The position numbers and the translations under genes were made by a program. This document shows, in pieces, positions 1-7,919 of a DNA stretch of 64,000 nucleotides. The notes beneath the pieces are model-generated. The model searched no databases, had not been told where the DNA came from, and saw only the letters and a program-made list of their open reading frames with translations. The stretch is taken from positions 1 through 64,000 of the forward strand of contig JBFWOF010000006.1 in the NCBI GenBank assembly GCA_050250665.1, given 5' to 3'. Numbering within the stretch: the stretch's first letter is position 1; the number at the start of each line of letters is the position of its first letter. The stretch is from JADKFD01 sp050250665 (GTDB lineage: Bacteria > Pseudomonadota > Gammaproteobacteria > Xanthomonadales > SZUA-5).

Positions 1-332
1 GGGCTGACTGGTTGATCTTGGGCCACGCCGGTGATGGGGCACGGGGCACGGGGCACGGGCCCACGCTCGTCGCGAGCTCTGACCACAACGTGAGGCAGTG
101 TTTCCGATGGCTTACCCTTGCTTCAATGAAGAAACAAGCGGGGTGGGGGCGGCGGGGACACACAGCAAGCGCTGGGCAATCTTCCGGACCCATATCCTGA
201 CTCAATCCGGGCATGACTCCAATTCCGCGCCAAAGCCTGCCAATGGTCCGAGGCTGGGCCCGTGCCCCCTGCCCCGTGCCCCAACTCCAACGTGCGAACA
301 ACTGCACGAACCGAGACGGAGGGCCCTCCCAA
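1..332. repeat. Non-coding left edge bracketed by inverted GGGGCACGGGG tracts
   Basis: I see no credible gene here. A G-rich tract made of GGGGCAC units lies at about 36-60. Its inverted counterpart, built from CCCCGTG units, lies at about 258-282, so the two bracket roughly 247 bases. The same kind of inverted pair brackets non-coding DNA near 15.5-15.8 kb and 21.0-21.5 kb. The interior shows no clear hairpin. Confidence 0.5.
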
Positions 333-1172
333 TCAGGCACTCGCCTGCGCCCTCAGTGCCCGCGCCACCCGCAGCTGGAAGCCGAGCTTGGTGATCAGCA
401 GGCGCTCTTCGGTAGGTTTCTGCACCAGATCGTTGGCGCCGGCGCGCAGCAGGGCGGTCTGGTTGCTGGCGTTGTCGTCGCCGGTCATCACCAGTATCGG
501 CAGCGTGCCCTTGGAATAGCCAAAACGCCCGCGCACCACTTCCAGCAGATCGCCGCCGGTCAATCCGCCCTTGAGATAGACATCGGTCAGGATGATGTCG
601 GCACCGAGCCGCCCTTCGTCCTTGGCCTTGTCCAGAATCTCGATGGCATCTTCGACGCTGACCACGTGATTCACGGTCAGGCCGTGCTTTTCCATCATGC
701 GCCGGGTGGCGACTGCCACCACGCGCGAGTCCTCCACATACAGCACATCCCCGGGCACCTGGCCTTCGGGACGGATATAGCCGCGGATGAAGGTGGACAG
801 CGCCTGTGGTCCGAGCGATTTGTCGAAGTAGTCGGTGACATCGGCCGAGAGATCGCGATTCATCAGCCGTTCCTGCACATCGCCGGAAACGACCACGATA
901 GGGATGTAGGCCTGCGGTGAGTGCTCGCGGATATAACGCGCCAGCTCCATGCCGTCCATATCGGGCAGGCGCAGCGCCATCGTCACCAGATCGACCACGC
1001 CTTCGGCCAGATGCGCCATGGCTTCCTCACCGGTACTGCAGGCGAGCACCGTGACGCCGGGCAGGTCCTGATGCAGCAGCTGGTCGATGATCTTGCGGAC
1101 CACTTTGGATCCGTCGACAACCATTACCCGCGGCGTCTCGCTGGAAATGTGTCGAGTCACCGATGTTTCCAT
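333..1172 (-). CDS. Response regulator with two receiver domains, no output domain
   Basis: Stand-alone signalling protein of 279 residues built from two CheY-like receiver domains (about 14-135 and 141-275). The second is intact: acidic VED near 146-148, phosphoacceptor D197 in ILTDVYL, T230 and K252. The first looks degenerate. The aligned phosphoacceptor is alanine (A66 in MALRLPDMDG) and one residue of the acidic pocket is glycine (VDG), although K118 remains. By inference only the second domain is phosphorylated, with the first perhaps a binding or dimerisation module. No effector domain follows, so output would be through protein partners. The ATG at 1172 is chosen because the receiver fold begins soon after it; upstream in-frame sequence is low-complexity. 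It lies downstream of ftsX on the same strand, 58 bases away, but functional coupling is not evident. Confidence 0.85.
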   Translation of the reverse strand: METSVTRHISSETPRVMVVDGSKVVRKIIDQLLHQDLPGVTVLACSTGEEAMAHLAEGVVDLVTMALRLPDMDGMELARYIREHSPQAYIPIVVVSGDVQERLMNRDLSADVTDYFDKSLGPQALSTFIRGYIRPEGQVPGDVLYVEDSRVVAVATRRMMEKHGLTVNHVVSVEDAIEILDKAKDEGRLGADIILTDVYLKGGLTGGDLLEVVRGRFGYSKGTLPILVMTGDDNASNQTALLRAGANDLVQKPTEERLLITKLGFQLRVARALRAQASA

Positions 1173-1230
1173 GCCCCAATCCCCTTCCCTGCCGTGCCCA
1201 TGGGCGCTGTGATGATGCTGCAACAGCCGA

Positions 1231-2181
1231 CTACCGCGGTTCGGCCTCCCGCAGGTGGCGCGCGCTGGCCAACCAGGCTCCGAGCCAGCCCAAGGCTGCA
1301 CCATAGACTACCAACAGCAAGGCCCCCCGCAGCCCCGGGCCCTGTAACGAAAATCCCGCGCCGTAGCTTAGCGCAAGCTGATCCACCGCGGGCTGCACCG
1401 CCAGCAGGCCGGCATGAACCAGCGCCAGTGCCAGCAGGCCGCCGACCACGCCGTACCAGATGCCGATGTAGAGGAAGGGTCTGCGCACGTGCGCATCACT
1501 GGCGCCGAGCAGTTTCAGGATCAGGATTTCCTCGCGTTTCAGCGAAATTTCCAGGCGGATGGTATTGCCTACCACCAGCAGCACGGCGACCGCCAGGATC
1601 GCTGCGCCGAGCAGGATCGCCCGCCGCGCCAGTTCCAGCAGCGCCTCCAGCCGTTCCAGCCAGCGACGGTCCACCTGCACCCAGTCGACCTCTGGCCGGG
1701 TCGCCAGCTCCGCCTTGAAATCCTCCAGCCTGGAGACGCCAGCCGCCGTCAGCCGCACAATCACCAGCGCTGGCATCGGATTGGCGTCGAGTGCGCCCAG
1801 CGCTTCAGCGAAATCACTCATTTCCCGCAGCTCGGTCAGCGCGTCGTCAGAAGAACGCACTTCGGTATCCGCCACTTCCGGACGGCCGTCCAGCGCATCA
1901 GCCAGTTCCAGCGCCCGCTCCACCGGCTCGCCAGCTGCCAGGAACACGGTCAGATCGCCACTCGGACGCCACGACACGGCGGCCCGGTCGACCTGATCCA
2001 GTGCCAGGAAACCGAGCGCCGGCAACACCAGCGCCACCGCAATCACCCCCAGGGTCAGCAACTGTCCGAAGGGATCACGCAGCAGCCGCAGCAGACCGGC
2101 ACGTATACCCTCGGCGTGCGATCGCGACCAGGCGCGGCGACGATTACCCGCAGGCCGCGCCAGTTCAACCGTCTCGGCCAT
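1231..2181 (-). CDS. ftsX: Cell division protein FtsX
   Basis: Membrane subunit of the FtsEX complex, which uses ATP hydrolysis in FtsE to activate periplasmic peptidoglycan hydrolases at the septum. The 316-residue product has an N-terminal TM helix, a periplasmic domain of roughly 120 residues, and three C-terminal TM helices with the LKREEILILKLLGAS region typical of FtsX/MacB-type permeases. The ATG at 2181 overlaps the end of ftsE by 17 bases, consistent with translational coupling in an ftsE-ftsX operon. The usual third neighbour rpoH does not follow; a response regulator does instead. The family assignment is secure from order, topology and motif. Confidence 0.93.
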   Translation of the reverse strand: MAETVELARPAGNRRRAWSRSHAEGIRAGLLRLLRDPFGQLLTLGVIAVALVLPALGFLALDQVDRAAVSWRPSGDLTVFLAAGEPVERALELADALDGRPEVADTEVRSSDDALTELREMSDFAEALGALDANPMPALVIVRLTAAGVSRLEDFKAELATRPEVDWVQVDRRWLERLEALLELARRAILLGAAILAVAVLLVVGNTIRLEISLKREEILILKLLGASDAHVRRPFLYIGIWYGVVGGLLALALVHAGLLAVQPAVDQLALSYGAGFSLQGPGLRGALLLVVYGAALGWLGAWLASARHLREAEPR

Positions 2182-2857
2182 ACCAGTCCTCCGGACGGAA
2201 ATCATCGATCATGCGCCCGCGGTCCAGCACCAGGGTGCGTTTGCGCATGCGCTGAATCAGCGGCAGGTCGTGACTGGCGATGATCACCGTGGTGCCCTGC
2301 TCCTTCAATTCAACGAACAGGCCCATGATCTCGGCAGCCAGCTTGGGATCGAGATTGCCGGTGGGCTCGTCGGCCAGCAACAGATCGGGGATGCCGACCA
2401 TGGCCCTGGCAATGCCCAGGCGCTGCTGCTCGCCGGTCGACAGCTCGCCCGGCAACGCCGGCTCACGACCGCCCAGCCCGACCTGCTCCAGCGCGCGCGA
2501 GACCCGCGGCGCGATATCGGCCTCGGCAACGCCATCCAGCCGCATCGGCAGGGCGACATTGTCGAAGGCGCTGCGGTCGAGCAGCAGTCGATGATCCTGG
2601 AACACCAGGCCCAGACGCCGACGGTAGGCCGGCAGGCCGCGTCGGCGGACGTCGGCCAGACGCTTGCTGAAGACCTCGATATAGCCCTCGCTGGGACGCT
2701 CGATCAGTGCCAGCAACTTCAGCAGCGTGCTCTTGCCGGCACCGGAATGCCCGGTCACGTAGACCATTTCCCCATAGCCGATCTCGAAGCTGATATCGAC
2801 CAGCGCCTCGCGCCCTTCGGCATAACGCTTGCTGACCAGTTCAAAGCGGATGGACAT
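2165..2857 (-). CDS. ftsE: Cell division ATP-binding protein FtsE
   Basis: ATPase subunit of FtsEX at the divisome, 230 residues, the usual length. It has Walker A GHSGAGKST (36-44), Q-loop VFQDHR near 86, ABC signature LSTGEQQR (139-146), Walker B LLLADEPTGNLD (ending near 170) and the H-loop histidine at 196. The signature has threonine where LSGGQ-type motifs have glycine, a tolerated variation. The gene is first in its operon and is divergent from uvrD; the 303-base gap between them holds a palindromic repeat, so its promoter must lie in or next to that repeat. Confidence 0.95.
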   Translation of the reverse strand: MSIRFELVSKRYAEGREALVDISFEIGYGEMVYVTGHSGAGKSTLLKLLALIERPSEGYIEVFSKRLADVRRRGLPAYRRRLGLVFQDHRLLLDRSAFDNVALPMRLDGVAEADIAPRVSRALEQVGLGGREPALPGELSTGEQQRLGIARAMVGIPDLLLADEPTGNLDPKLAAEIMGLFVELKEQGTTVIIASHDLPLIQRMRKRTLVLDRGRMIDDFRPEDWYGRDG

Positions 2858-2925
2858 GGCAGATCCAACACCCAGATGCGCCGATTATGCGGAAGGCCGG
2901 GGCCGAATGGGCGAAGGACGAGAAT

Positions 2926-3066
2926 TTGTCCGCAGATGTCGCCGATGTACGCAGATGGGAGCGAAAAATTGATCATGTTTGCCGCACCGGCGGACGCCAC
3001 TGCATTCCTGACGCAATGCGCATCCGCCCCTGAACATCTGCGCCCATCTGCGTCATCTGCGGAAAC
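2926..3066. repeat. CATCTGCG-type inverted repeat in the ftsE-uvrD gap
   Basis: The left arm at about 2928-2960 carries CCGCAGATG and ACGCAGATG. The right arm at about 3033-3064 carries three CATCTGCG words in inverse orientation, so the arms can pair around a loop of about 70 bases. The same arms form the 191-bp tandem repeat at 55.1-55.6 kb. No gene is present in the rest of the gap (2858-3160). Confidence 0.75.
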
Positions 3067-3160
3067 ACGCTTTCGGCCTTCAGGGCAAGGCTCGCCATGT
3101 CCCGTTAGACTCGTGCCCCTGCCGCCATTGGCGCGCCGCTGACCGGATGACCTGTCGAAC

Positions 3161-5356
3161 ATGGATGTTTCCCACCTCATAGACGGCCTCAACGCCGCCC
3201 AGCGCGAGGCGGTCAGCGCCGCGCCCGGTCATCTGCTGGTGCTGGCCGGCGCCGGCTCCGGCAAGACCCGGGTGCTGACCCAGCGGGTGGCCTGGCTGGT
3301 CGAGGTCGAAGGGGTGTGGCCGCATGCGATCCTGGCCGTGACCTTTACCAACAAGGCCGCGGCGGAAATGCGCGGCCGCTGCGAGCGACTGCTCAACCGC
3401 CCGACCCAGGGGCTGTGGATCGGCACCTTTCACGGCCTCGCCCATCGTTTGCTGCGCCTGCACTGGCGCGAGGCCGGACTGCTCGAGACCTTCCAGATCC
3501 TGGATGCCGACGACCAGCAACGGCTGATCAAGCGGGTGATCAGCGAACAGGGGCTGGATGACACCCGCTTTGTCGCCCGGCAGGGCACCTGGATGATCAA
3601 CGCCTGGAAGGACGAGGGTAAACGCCCGCGCGACATCGATCCCGGCGACAACCCCGATCTGGCGCGCTGGATCGAGGTCTACCAGGGCTACGAGGCCTCC
3701 TGTCAGCGCCAGGGCCTGGTCGATTTTGCCGAACTGCTGCTGCGCAGCCACGAACTCTGGCTGACCCAACCGGCGCTGCTCGATCACTACCGACGGCGCT
3801 TCAGCCATCTGCTGGTCGACGAATTCCAGGACACCAACACCATCCAGTACGCCTGGATACGGATGCTGGCCGGCAGCAGCGCCCAGGTCTTTGCGGTGGG
3901 TGACGACGACCAGTCGATCTACAGCTGGCGCGGCGCCCGGGTAGCGAACATGCAGGCCTACACCCGCGACTTCCCCAACGTCAGCACCATCCGTCTGGAG
4001 CAGAACTACCGGTCCACCGGCACCATCCTGGCCGCCGCCAATGCCGTGATCAAGCGCAACAGCGAGCGCCTGGGCAAGGAACTGTGGACCGCCGCGGGCA
4101 ATGGCGAACCGATCTCCATCTATGCCGCCTACAACGAACAGGACGAGGCCCGCTACGTGGTCGAGCGCATTCGCCGGGCGGTGGCCGAAGACATACGCCC
4201 CAGCGAAATCGCCATTCTCTATCGGGCCAACGCGCTGTCGCGGGTGTTCGAGGAGGAACTGATCCGTCACGGCGTCGCCTACCGCGTCTACGGCGGCCTG
4301 CGCTTCTTCGAGCGCGCCGAGATCAAGGATGCACTGGCCTATCTGCGCCTGCTGGCCAATCCGGCGGACGACGCCGCCTTCGAGCGCGTGGTGGCGACGC
4401 CACCGCGCGGCGTCGGCGACAAGACCCTCGAGGATCTGCGCCAGGCCGCGCGCGCCGGCGGCGTCTCCTTGCTCCAGACCGCGGCCGAAGCCAGCCGCTC
4501 CGGCACGCTCAAGGGCCGCGCCCGCGGCGGCATCGAAGCCCTGCTTAGCCTGTTTGCCAGCCTGCGCGAAACGGCCGACGGCGATGAGTCGCCGCGTCTG
4601 TACGAGCGACTGGAGGGTCTGATCGAGGGTAGCGGGCTGCGCGCCCACTACGCCGCGCAAAGCAAGCACGACGCCGATTCGCGGGTCGACAATCTGGACG
4701 AGCTGATCAGCATGGCCCGCGGCTTCGTGCTCAGCGCCGACGATGAAGCCGCCGGCATCAGCGAGATGGCGGCCTTTCTGAGCTACGCTGCACTCGAATC
4801 CGGCGAAGGCCAGGGCGAAGCCTGGGATGACTGCGTGCAACTGATGACCCTGCACGCGGCCAAGGGCCTGGAGTTTCCCTGCGTGTTCATGGTCGGCATG
4901 GAGGACGGTCTGTTTCCCAGCCAACGCGCCATCGACGAGGGCAGCAGCGCCCAGCTGGAGGAAGAGCGCCGGCTGGCCTATGTCGGCATCACCCGGGCCC
5001 GGCGGCAGCTGACGCTGAGCCACGCCGAATCGCGGCGCCTGCGCGGCATGGAAACCTGGAACCGGCCCTCGCGCTTCATCTCCGAGCTGCCACGCAACAC
5101 CATCGTCGAGGTGCGCCCACGCGCCCAGCTCTCGCGCGGCGGCAGCTTTGGCCAGCCACGCAAGCAGGCCGCGCAGGATTGGGGCGACGAGCCCGGTATT
5201 GCGCTGGGATCGCAGGTCTCGCACGCGCAATTCGGCGAAGGCGTGGTCGTCGCCGCCGAAGGCCAGGGCAGCCACGCCCGGGTCCAGGTCAACTTCGAAG
5301 ACGTCGGCAGCAAATGGCTGGTGCTGGCCTACGCCAATCTGGTGGTGCTGGGCTGA
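3161..5356 (+). CDS. uvrD: DNA helicase II UvrD
   Basis: Superfamily 1A 3'-5' helicase of nucleotide excision and methyl-directed mismatch repair, which removes UvrC-incised oligonucleotides and unwinds nicked DNA. The 731 residues match UvrD length. It opens with MDVSHLIDGLN, very like the enterobacterial UvrD N-terminus. Motif I is AGAGSGKT (29-36), the TFTNKAA segment is motif Ia, the Walker B box is VDEFQD (219-224), motif III is QSIYSWRG (251-258), motif IV is EQNYRST, and late motifs TLHAAKGLEF and RRLAYVGITRA are present. A C-terminal Tudor-like segment (HAQFGEGVVV) distinguishes UvrD/PcrA from Rep. It is divergent from ftsE and is followed by a 556-base repeat-filled gap. Confidence 0.96.
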   Translation: MDVSHLIDGLNAAQREAVSAAPGHLLVLAGAGSGKTRVLTQRVAWLVEVEGVWPHAILAVTFTNKAAAEMRGRCERLLNRPTQGLWIGTFHGLAHRLLRLHWREAGLLETFQILDADDQQRLIKRVISEQGLDDTRFVARQGTWMINAWKDEGKRPRDIDPGDNPDLARWIEVYQGYEASCQRQGLVDFAELLLRSHELWLTQPALLDHYRRRFSHLLVDEFQDTNTIQYAWIRMLAGSSAQVFAVGDDDQSIYSWRGARVANMQAYTRDFPNVSTIRLEQNYRSTGTILAAANAVIKRNSERLGKELWTAAGNGEPISIYAAYNEQDEARYVVERIRRAVAEDIRPSEIAILYRANALSRVFEEELIRHGVAYRVYGGLRFFERAEIKDALAYLRLLANPADDAAFERVVATPPRGVGDKTLEDLRQAARAGGVSLLQTAAEASRSGTLKGRARGGIEALLSLFASLRETADGDESPRLYERLEGLIEGSGLRAHYAAQSKHDADSRVDNLDELISMARGFVLSADDEAAGISEMAAFLSYAALESGEGQGEAWDDCVQLMTLHAAKGLEFPCVFMVGMEDGLFPSQRAIDEGSSAQLEEERRLAYVGITRARRQLTLSHAESRRLRGMETWNRPSRFISELPRNTIVEVRPRAQLSRGGSFGQPRKQAAQDWGDEPGIALGSQVSHAQFGEGVVVAAEGQGSHARVQVNFEDVGSKWLVLAYANLVVLG

Positions 5357-5410
5357 CCGACGCGCAGCCGAGTGCCTCAGCACCGCTTTAGGCGTCATCG
5401 CGAGCCGCAT

Positions 5411-5444
5411 GATTCTGCCCGACACTGCGCACGGGCCATGAACT
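5411..5444 (+). repeat. Recurrent junction motif (CACGGGCCATGAACT)
   Basis: A short conserved block of the form CCCGACACTGCGCACGGGCC followed by ATGAACT. Close copies occur at about 7490-7522, 15370-15395, 15584-15606 and 21121-21153, each time at the edge of a cluster of palindromes. It is not itself a long palindrome. Its role is unknown. Confidence 0.6.
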
Positions 5445-5518
5445 GTAGGTTGGGCTAAGCGCAGCGTGCCCAACACCAGTGTCCATTGTTGGGCACGCTG
5501 CGCTTAGCCCAACCTACA
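5444..5518. repeat. GTAGGTTGGGC inverted repeat
   Basis: Near-perfect palindrome of 75 bases. TGTAGGTTGGGCTAAGCGCA at the left pairs with its reverse complement ending at 5518, around a short loop. A second copy lies at 7393-7471 and a half copy at 9667-9702. This repeat type is widespread in proteobacterial intergenic regions. It follows uvrD and could act as a transcription stop, although there is no T-run. Confidence 0.85.
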
Positions 5519-5529
5519 TCAACGACCAC

Positions 5530-5563
5530 AAATCAACACGTTACGACACAGGTTCATGGAGAG
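5530..5563 (+). repeat. Recurrent junction motif (ATCAACA...GGTTCATGGAG)
   Basis: A conserved 30-35 base block ending in GGTTCATGGAG. Close copies occur at 7645-7678 and 21251-21283, and a diverged one at 55850-55883. Its core GGTTCATGG is the reverse complement of the CCATGAACC core in the other junction motif, so the two may be opposite ends of one element type. Confidence 0.6.
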
Positions 5564-5593
5564 TCACCTGCATCGGCCCTACAGGAGCGCTTG

Positions 5594-5682
5594 TTCACGC
5601 GGAGGCGCGGAGGCCGCGGAGTAAAGGCACAGGCCCGCGAAGCCCGTGGCACTACTCCGCGTTCTCCGCGCCTCCGCGTGAG
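5594..5682. repeat. CGCGGAGGC inverted repeat
   Basis: The left arm (5594-5622) contains CACGCGGAGGCGCGGAGG. The right arm (5653-5682) contains the inverse, CTCCGCGCCTCCGCGTGAG. It is related in style to the CTCTGCG family found elsewhere in this window. It lies in the uvrD-gdx gap. Confidence 0.75.
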
Positions 5683-5709
5683 ATATGCGGCGAGAACCTG
5701 CGGATCGCT

Positions 5710-5794
5710 GCCATGGAGGGCGCCGCGCTGCGGCGCCGCTTTGCCATGGCTGAAGATCAACAGCGGCCGCGCAGGCGCGCGGCCCTCCTCAAGG
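5710..5794 (+). repeat. GGAGGGCGCCGCGCTGCGGCG repeat
   Basis: Compound palindromic element of about 85 bases with two GC-rich hairpins: one around GGCGCCGCGCTGCGGCGCC, the other around GGCCGCGCAGGCGCGCGGCC. An inverted copy with the same order of blocks lies at about 21303-21384. Confidence 0.75.
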
Positions 5795-5835
5795 CACCTT
5801 CGGCCTGCTTCCGGCAACTGGGTTAAACTGGCGCC

Positions 5836-5910
5836 ATCCGGGACGACCCGGACGACCGCGGCGATCGCTCGTGGGTCCACGCTGCGGGGACGTCCCCTTT
5901 CGAGGGGGCA
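5836..5910 (+). promoter_or_regulatory. Candidate guanidine-II (mini-ykkC) riboswitch
   Basis: Two short hairpins precede the gdx start. P1 is CCGGG-ACGA-CCCGG (5838-5851), a perfect five-pair stem with the ACGR tetraloop that defines this riboswitch class. P2 is GGGG-ACGT-CCCC (5886-5897), 34 bases later; its fourth loop base is T rather than the consensus purine. The ribosome binding site GAGGGGG (5902-5908) can alternatively pair with the CCCC of P2. That suggests ligand-stabilised P2 frees the site and turns translation on. Location directly upstream of a guanidinium exporter gene is the known context of the class. The P2 loop deviation is the main doubt. Confidence 0.75.
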
Positions 5911-5912
5911 TC

Positions 5913-6227
5913 ATGGCCTGGACATGGCTTTTTCTGGCGGCAGGTTTCGAGATCTGCTGGGCGCTGGCGATGAAATCATCGATCGGCTTCACCCGATTCT
6001 GGCCAACCTTGACCTTTGTGGTCTGCGCCGCGGCCAGCCTGGGATGTCTGGGTCTGGCTGCGCGCCAGTTGCCGATCGGACTGGCCTACGCGGTCTGGAC
6101 CGGCATCGGCGCCTGCGGCGTCACGCTGATCGCCGCCTACCTGCACGGCGAGGGCTTGAGCCCGCTGCAATTGGGCTGCATCGGCATGATCCTGATCGGC
6201 GTGATCGGACTCAAACTCGGTTCCTGA
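5913..6227 (+). CDS. gdx: Guanidinium exporter of the SMR family (Gdx/SugE)
   Basis: Small multidrug resistance family antiporter, 104 residues with four TM helices, acting in the inner membrane as a dual-topology dimer that exports guanidinium in exchange for protons. The essential glutamate is E13 in GFEICWALAMK. The Gdx-type features FTRFWPT, AYAVWTGIGACG and IGLKLGS closely follow the E. coli Gdx/SugE sequence, rather than the EmrE/QacE subgroup. The ATG at 5913 is preceded by GAGGGGG. The candidate guanidine-II riboswitch immediately upstream supports the substrate assignment independently of the protein sequence. Confidence 0.92.
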   Translation: MAWTWLFLAAGFEICWALAMKSSIGFTRFWPTLTFVVCAAASLGCLGLAARQLPIGLAYAVWTGIGACGVTLIAAYLHGEGLSPLQLGCIGMILIGVIGLKLGS

Positions 6228-6263
6228 GATACTGTAGCCACTACACTTGGCGGGATACGACTC

Positions 6264-6740
6264 TTGCGTGCACTGATTGCACTACTGCTGCTGGTCGCCA
6301 GCGCGGCCGATGCCGGCGGCGTCTACACCTGGACCGACGAGCACGGCGTGGTCCATTACACCGACCGCCCGATCGGCCCCAAACAGGCCGAACAGGTCAA
6401 GGGCATGGACATCGGCCCGGAAGCCGCCAGCAAACCCAGGAACATCCGGGTCAGCGCCGAAGCCCTGCAGGGCACCTGGTGCGCGTTCGAACTGGTGTCC
6501 ACCGCTGGCGCCGGTTCGAACATCGCTGAGCGGATCGAATGGACCTTCACCGGCGGCACGCTGCAATACCTGGACCTGGATTCGAAGCTCAAGATCAACA
6601 GCAAGTTCAAGCTGGACGACGGCAGCATCACCACTGATCAGGCGGCGATGGGCAACCATCGTATCCGCCGCTTCGGCGACGACCAGATGGAACTCGGCGG
6701 CGATGGCATCTACACCCGATTGCGCCGCGGCAACTGCTGA
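6264..6740 (+). CDS. DUF4124 domain exported protein
   Basis: Exported protein of 158 residues with a short signal peptide (RALIALLLLVASAADA), followed by the DUF4124 pattern VYTWTDEHGVVHYTDRP. That domain is very common in secreted or periplasmic proteins of Xanthomonadales and Pseudomonadales and has no established function. The remainder (about 65-158) contains a WCAF segment and beta-rich sequence without a family I recognise; it resembles a small lipocalin-like ligand-binding fold only in being strand-rich, which is weak. The start codon is TTG at 6264, 36 bases after gdx. No other in-frame start would keep the signal peptide. Confidence 0.8.
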   Translation: MRALIALLLLVASAADAGGVYTWTDEHGVVHYTDRPIGPKQAEQVKGMDIGPEAASKPRNIRVSAEALQGTWCAFELVSTAGAGSNIAERIEWTFTGGTLQYLDLDSKLKINSKFKLDDGSITTDQAAMGNHRIRRFGDDQMELGGDGIYTRLRRGNC

Positions 6741-6800
6741 GATCTTCCGCGAAACGCCCTGCCGCGCTGACGGCGCCCCATCCTTCAAGACGAGGAATCC

Positions 6801-7331
6801 ATGGCTATCCGACCCTTCCTGAAACACCATCCCAAGCTCGGTCAGCGGGTCTTTGTCGATGAATCGGCACAACTGATCGGCAAGGTCGAGGTCGCTGACG
6901 ATGTCTCGATCTGGCCGCTGGCGGTGGTCCGCGGTGACGTCAACACCATCCGCATCGGTGCGCGCACCAATGTGCAGGACAACTCGGTGCTGCACGTCAC
7001 CCACGACGGCCGCTACACCCCGGGCGGATCACCGCTGGTGATCGGCGCCGATGTCACCGTCGGCCACGGCGTGATCCTGCATGCCTGTACCATCGAAGAT
7101 GCCTGTTTGATCGGCATGGGCGCGGTGGTGCTGGACAAGGCCGTGATCGGCAAGCACTCGTTGATCGGCGCCGGCGCCGTCGTCGCCCCCGGCAAGGTGG
7201 TCGAACCTGGCTCGCTGTGGGTGGGCAACCCGGCCCGCTTCATCCGCAAGCTCACCGAGACCGAGATCGAATCGCTGTATTACTCGGCCGAGAACTACCG
7301 CAAGCTCAAGGATGAGTACCTCGGAGGCTAG
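6801..7331 (+). CDS. yrdA: Gamma-carbonic anhydrase family protein (YrdA-like)
   Basis: Left-handed beta-helix protein of 176 residues, closely similar along its length to E. coli YrdA, a gamma-carbonic anhydrase homologue that forms trimers with metal at subunit interfaces. The putative zinc ligands are H68 (HVTHDG), H89 (VTVGHG) and H94 (VILHACTI). The hexapeptide repeat region covers about 15-145, followed by the C-terminal helix YYSAENYRKLKDEYL. Enzymatic activity in this subfamily is often weak or undetected, so the physiological reaction is uncertain. GAGGAA at 6792-6797 is a good ribosome binding site. The stop codon at 7329-7331 is immediately followed by a purine-rich repeat. Confidence 0.9.
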   Translation: MAIRPFLKHHPKLGQRVFVDESAQLIGKVEVADDVSIWPLAVVRGDVNTIRIGARTNVQDNSVLHVTHDGRYTPGGSPLVIGADVTVGHGVILHACTIEDACLIGMGAVVLDKAVIGKHSLIGAGAVVAPGKVVEPGSLWVGNPARFIRKLTETEIESLYYSAENYRKLKDEYLGG

Positions 7332-7369
7332 GAAAAGGGAAGAAGGAAAAAGGAAAAGGGAAGAGCGCA
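7329..7369. repeat. Polypurine tract (GGAAAAGGGAAG), left member of an inverted pair
   Basis: A purine-only tract built from GGAAAAGGG and GAAGGAAAAA words begins at the stop codon of the carbonic anhydrase gene. The inverted polypyrimidine version lies at 7886-7919, just before dnaG, so the two bracket the whole 595-base gap. A third copy lies at 11309-11350. Confidence 0.7.
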
Positions 7370-7392
7370 GGGCTGAGCGGCGGCGCCAGTCG

Positions 7393-7471
7393 CGTAGGTT
7401 GGGCAAAGCGCAGCGTGCCCAACTACAGCCACAGCCCCGTGTTGGGCACGCTGTGCTTAGCCCAACCTACG
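7393..7471. repeat. GTAGGTTGGGC inverted repeat, second copy
   Basis: CGTAGGTTGGGCAAAGCGCA pairs with the complementary arm ending in CCCAACCTACG at 7471. Arm sequences match the copy at 5444-5518 except for a few substitutions, while the loop differs. Confidence 0.85.
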
Positions 7472-7532
7472 TCATGGCGAACCGCGTGTTTCGGCCCGAC
7501 ATTGCCTACGGGCCACGAACCCCAAGCTTGTC

Positions 7533-7608
7533 TGTAGGAGCGCCCTTGCGGCGCGACCGCTGCTGGGGACGTGCGACTCGCCGGTCGCGACGCGAGGTCG
7601 CTCCTACA
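7533..7608. repeat. GTAGGAGCG...CGCTCCTAC palindrome
   Basis: Single copy of the repeat that forms the array at 25.6-26.2 kb. TGTAGGAGCGCCCTTGCGGC opens it and GCGAGGTCGCTCCTACA closes it, with an internal GGTCGCGACGCGAGG block. It is flanked by a junction motif on its left. Confidence 0.85.
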
Positions 7609-7663
7609 GGTGATCAATGCCCGCGTTGCGCTCACGCGCTGGCCAAATCAACAACTTGCGACA

Positions 7664-7766
7664 TGGGTTCATGGAGACCCCGGACTTGATCCGGGGGAAG
7701 CGATCCAGCTACAGCACCACAGGAGCACTGGATTGCGTCGTCGCTCTGCTCCTCGCAATGACGCAT
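7664..7766 (+). repeat. CCGGACTTGATCCGGGGG...CTCCTCGCAATGACG repeat
   Basis: Copy of a widespread proteobacterial intergenic repeat. It starts at the GGGTTCATGG junction, continues through GACCCCGGACTTGATCCGGG and ends with TGCTCCTCGCAATGACG. Further copies lie at 21144-21282 and, inverted, at 45037-45162. Translated, it yields spurious ORFs that should not be called genes. Confidence 0.85.
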
Positions 7767-7885
7767 CAACACCTGTCGATACGGATCACGGGCTGCGCCC
7801 TGAAGCCATCCAGCTGACCTGCCTGTTCATCATGGCCACCCATCCAGATACCCTAGACTGCAGGGTCCGTCGGCGCCCACGCTCC

Positions 7886-7919
7886 TCCCCTTTTCCTTTT
7901 TCCATTTCCCTCTTCCCGC
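7886..7919. repeat. Polypyrimidine tract before dnaG
   Basis: Inverted counterpart of the tract at 7329-7369, ending seven bases before the dnaG ATG. It occupies the place where a ribosome binding site would normally lie. Confidence 0.65.

Noticed and set aside
2139..2147. ABC signature LSTGEQQR in FtsE considered as a loss of function
   Set aside because: All other ATPase motifs are intact and variation at this position occurs in functional ABC proteins. The true location is residues 139-146 of FtsE.
3080..5476. 798-codon open frame antisense to uvrD
   Set aside because: It mirrors a conserved gene in high-GC DNA, has no recognisable domain and its composition is that of a shadow frame.
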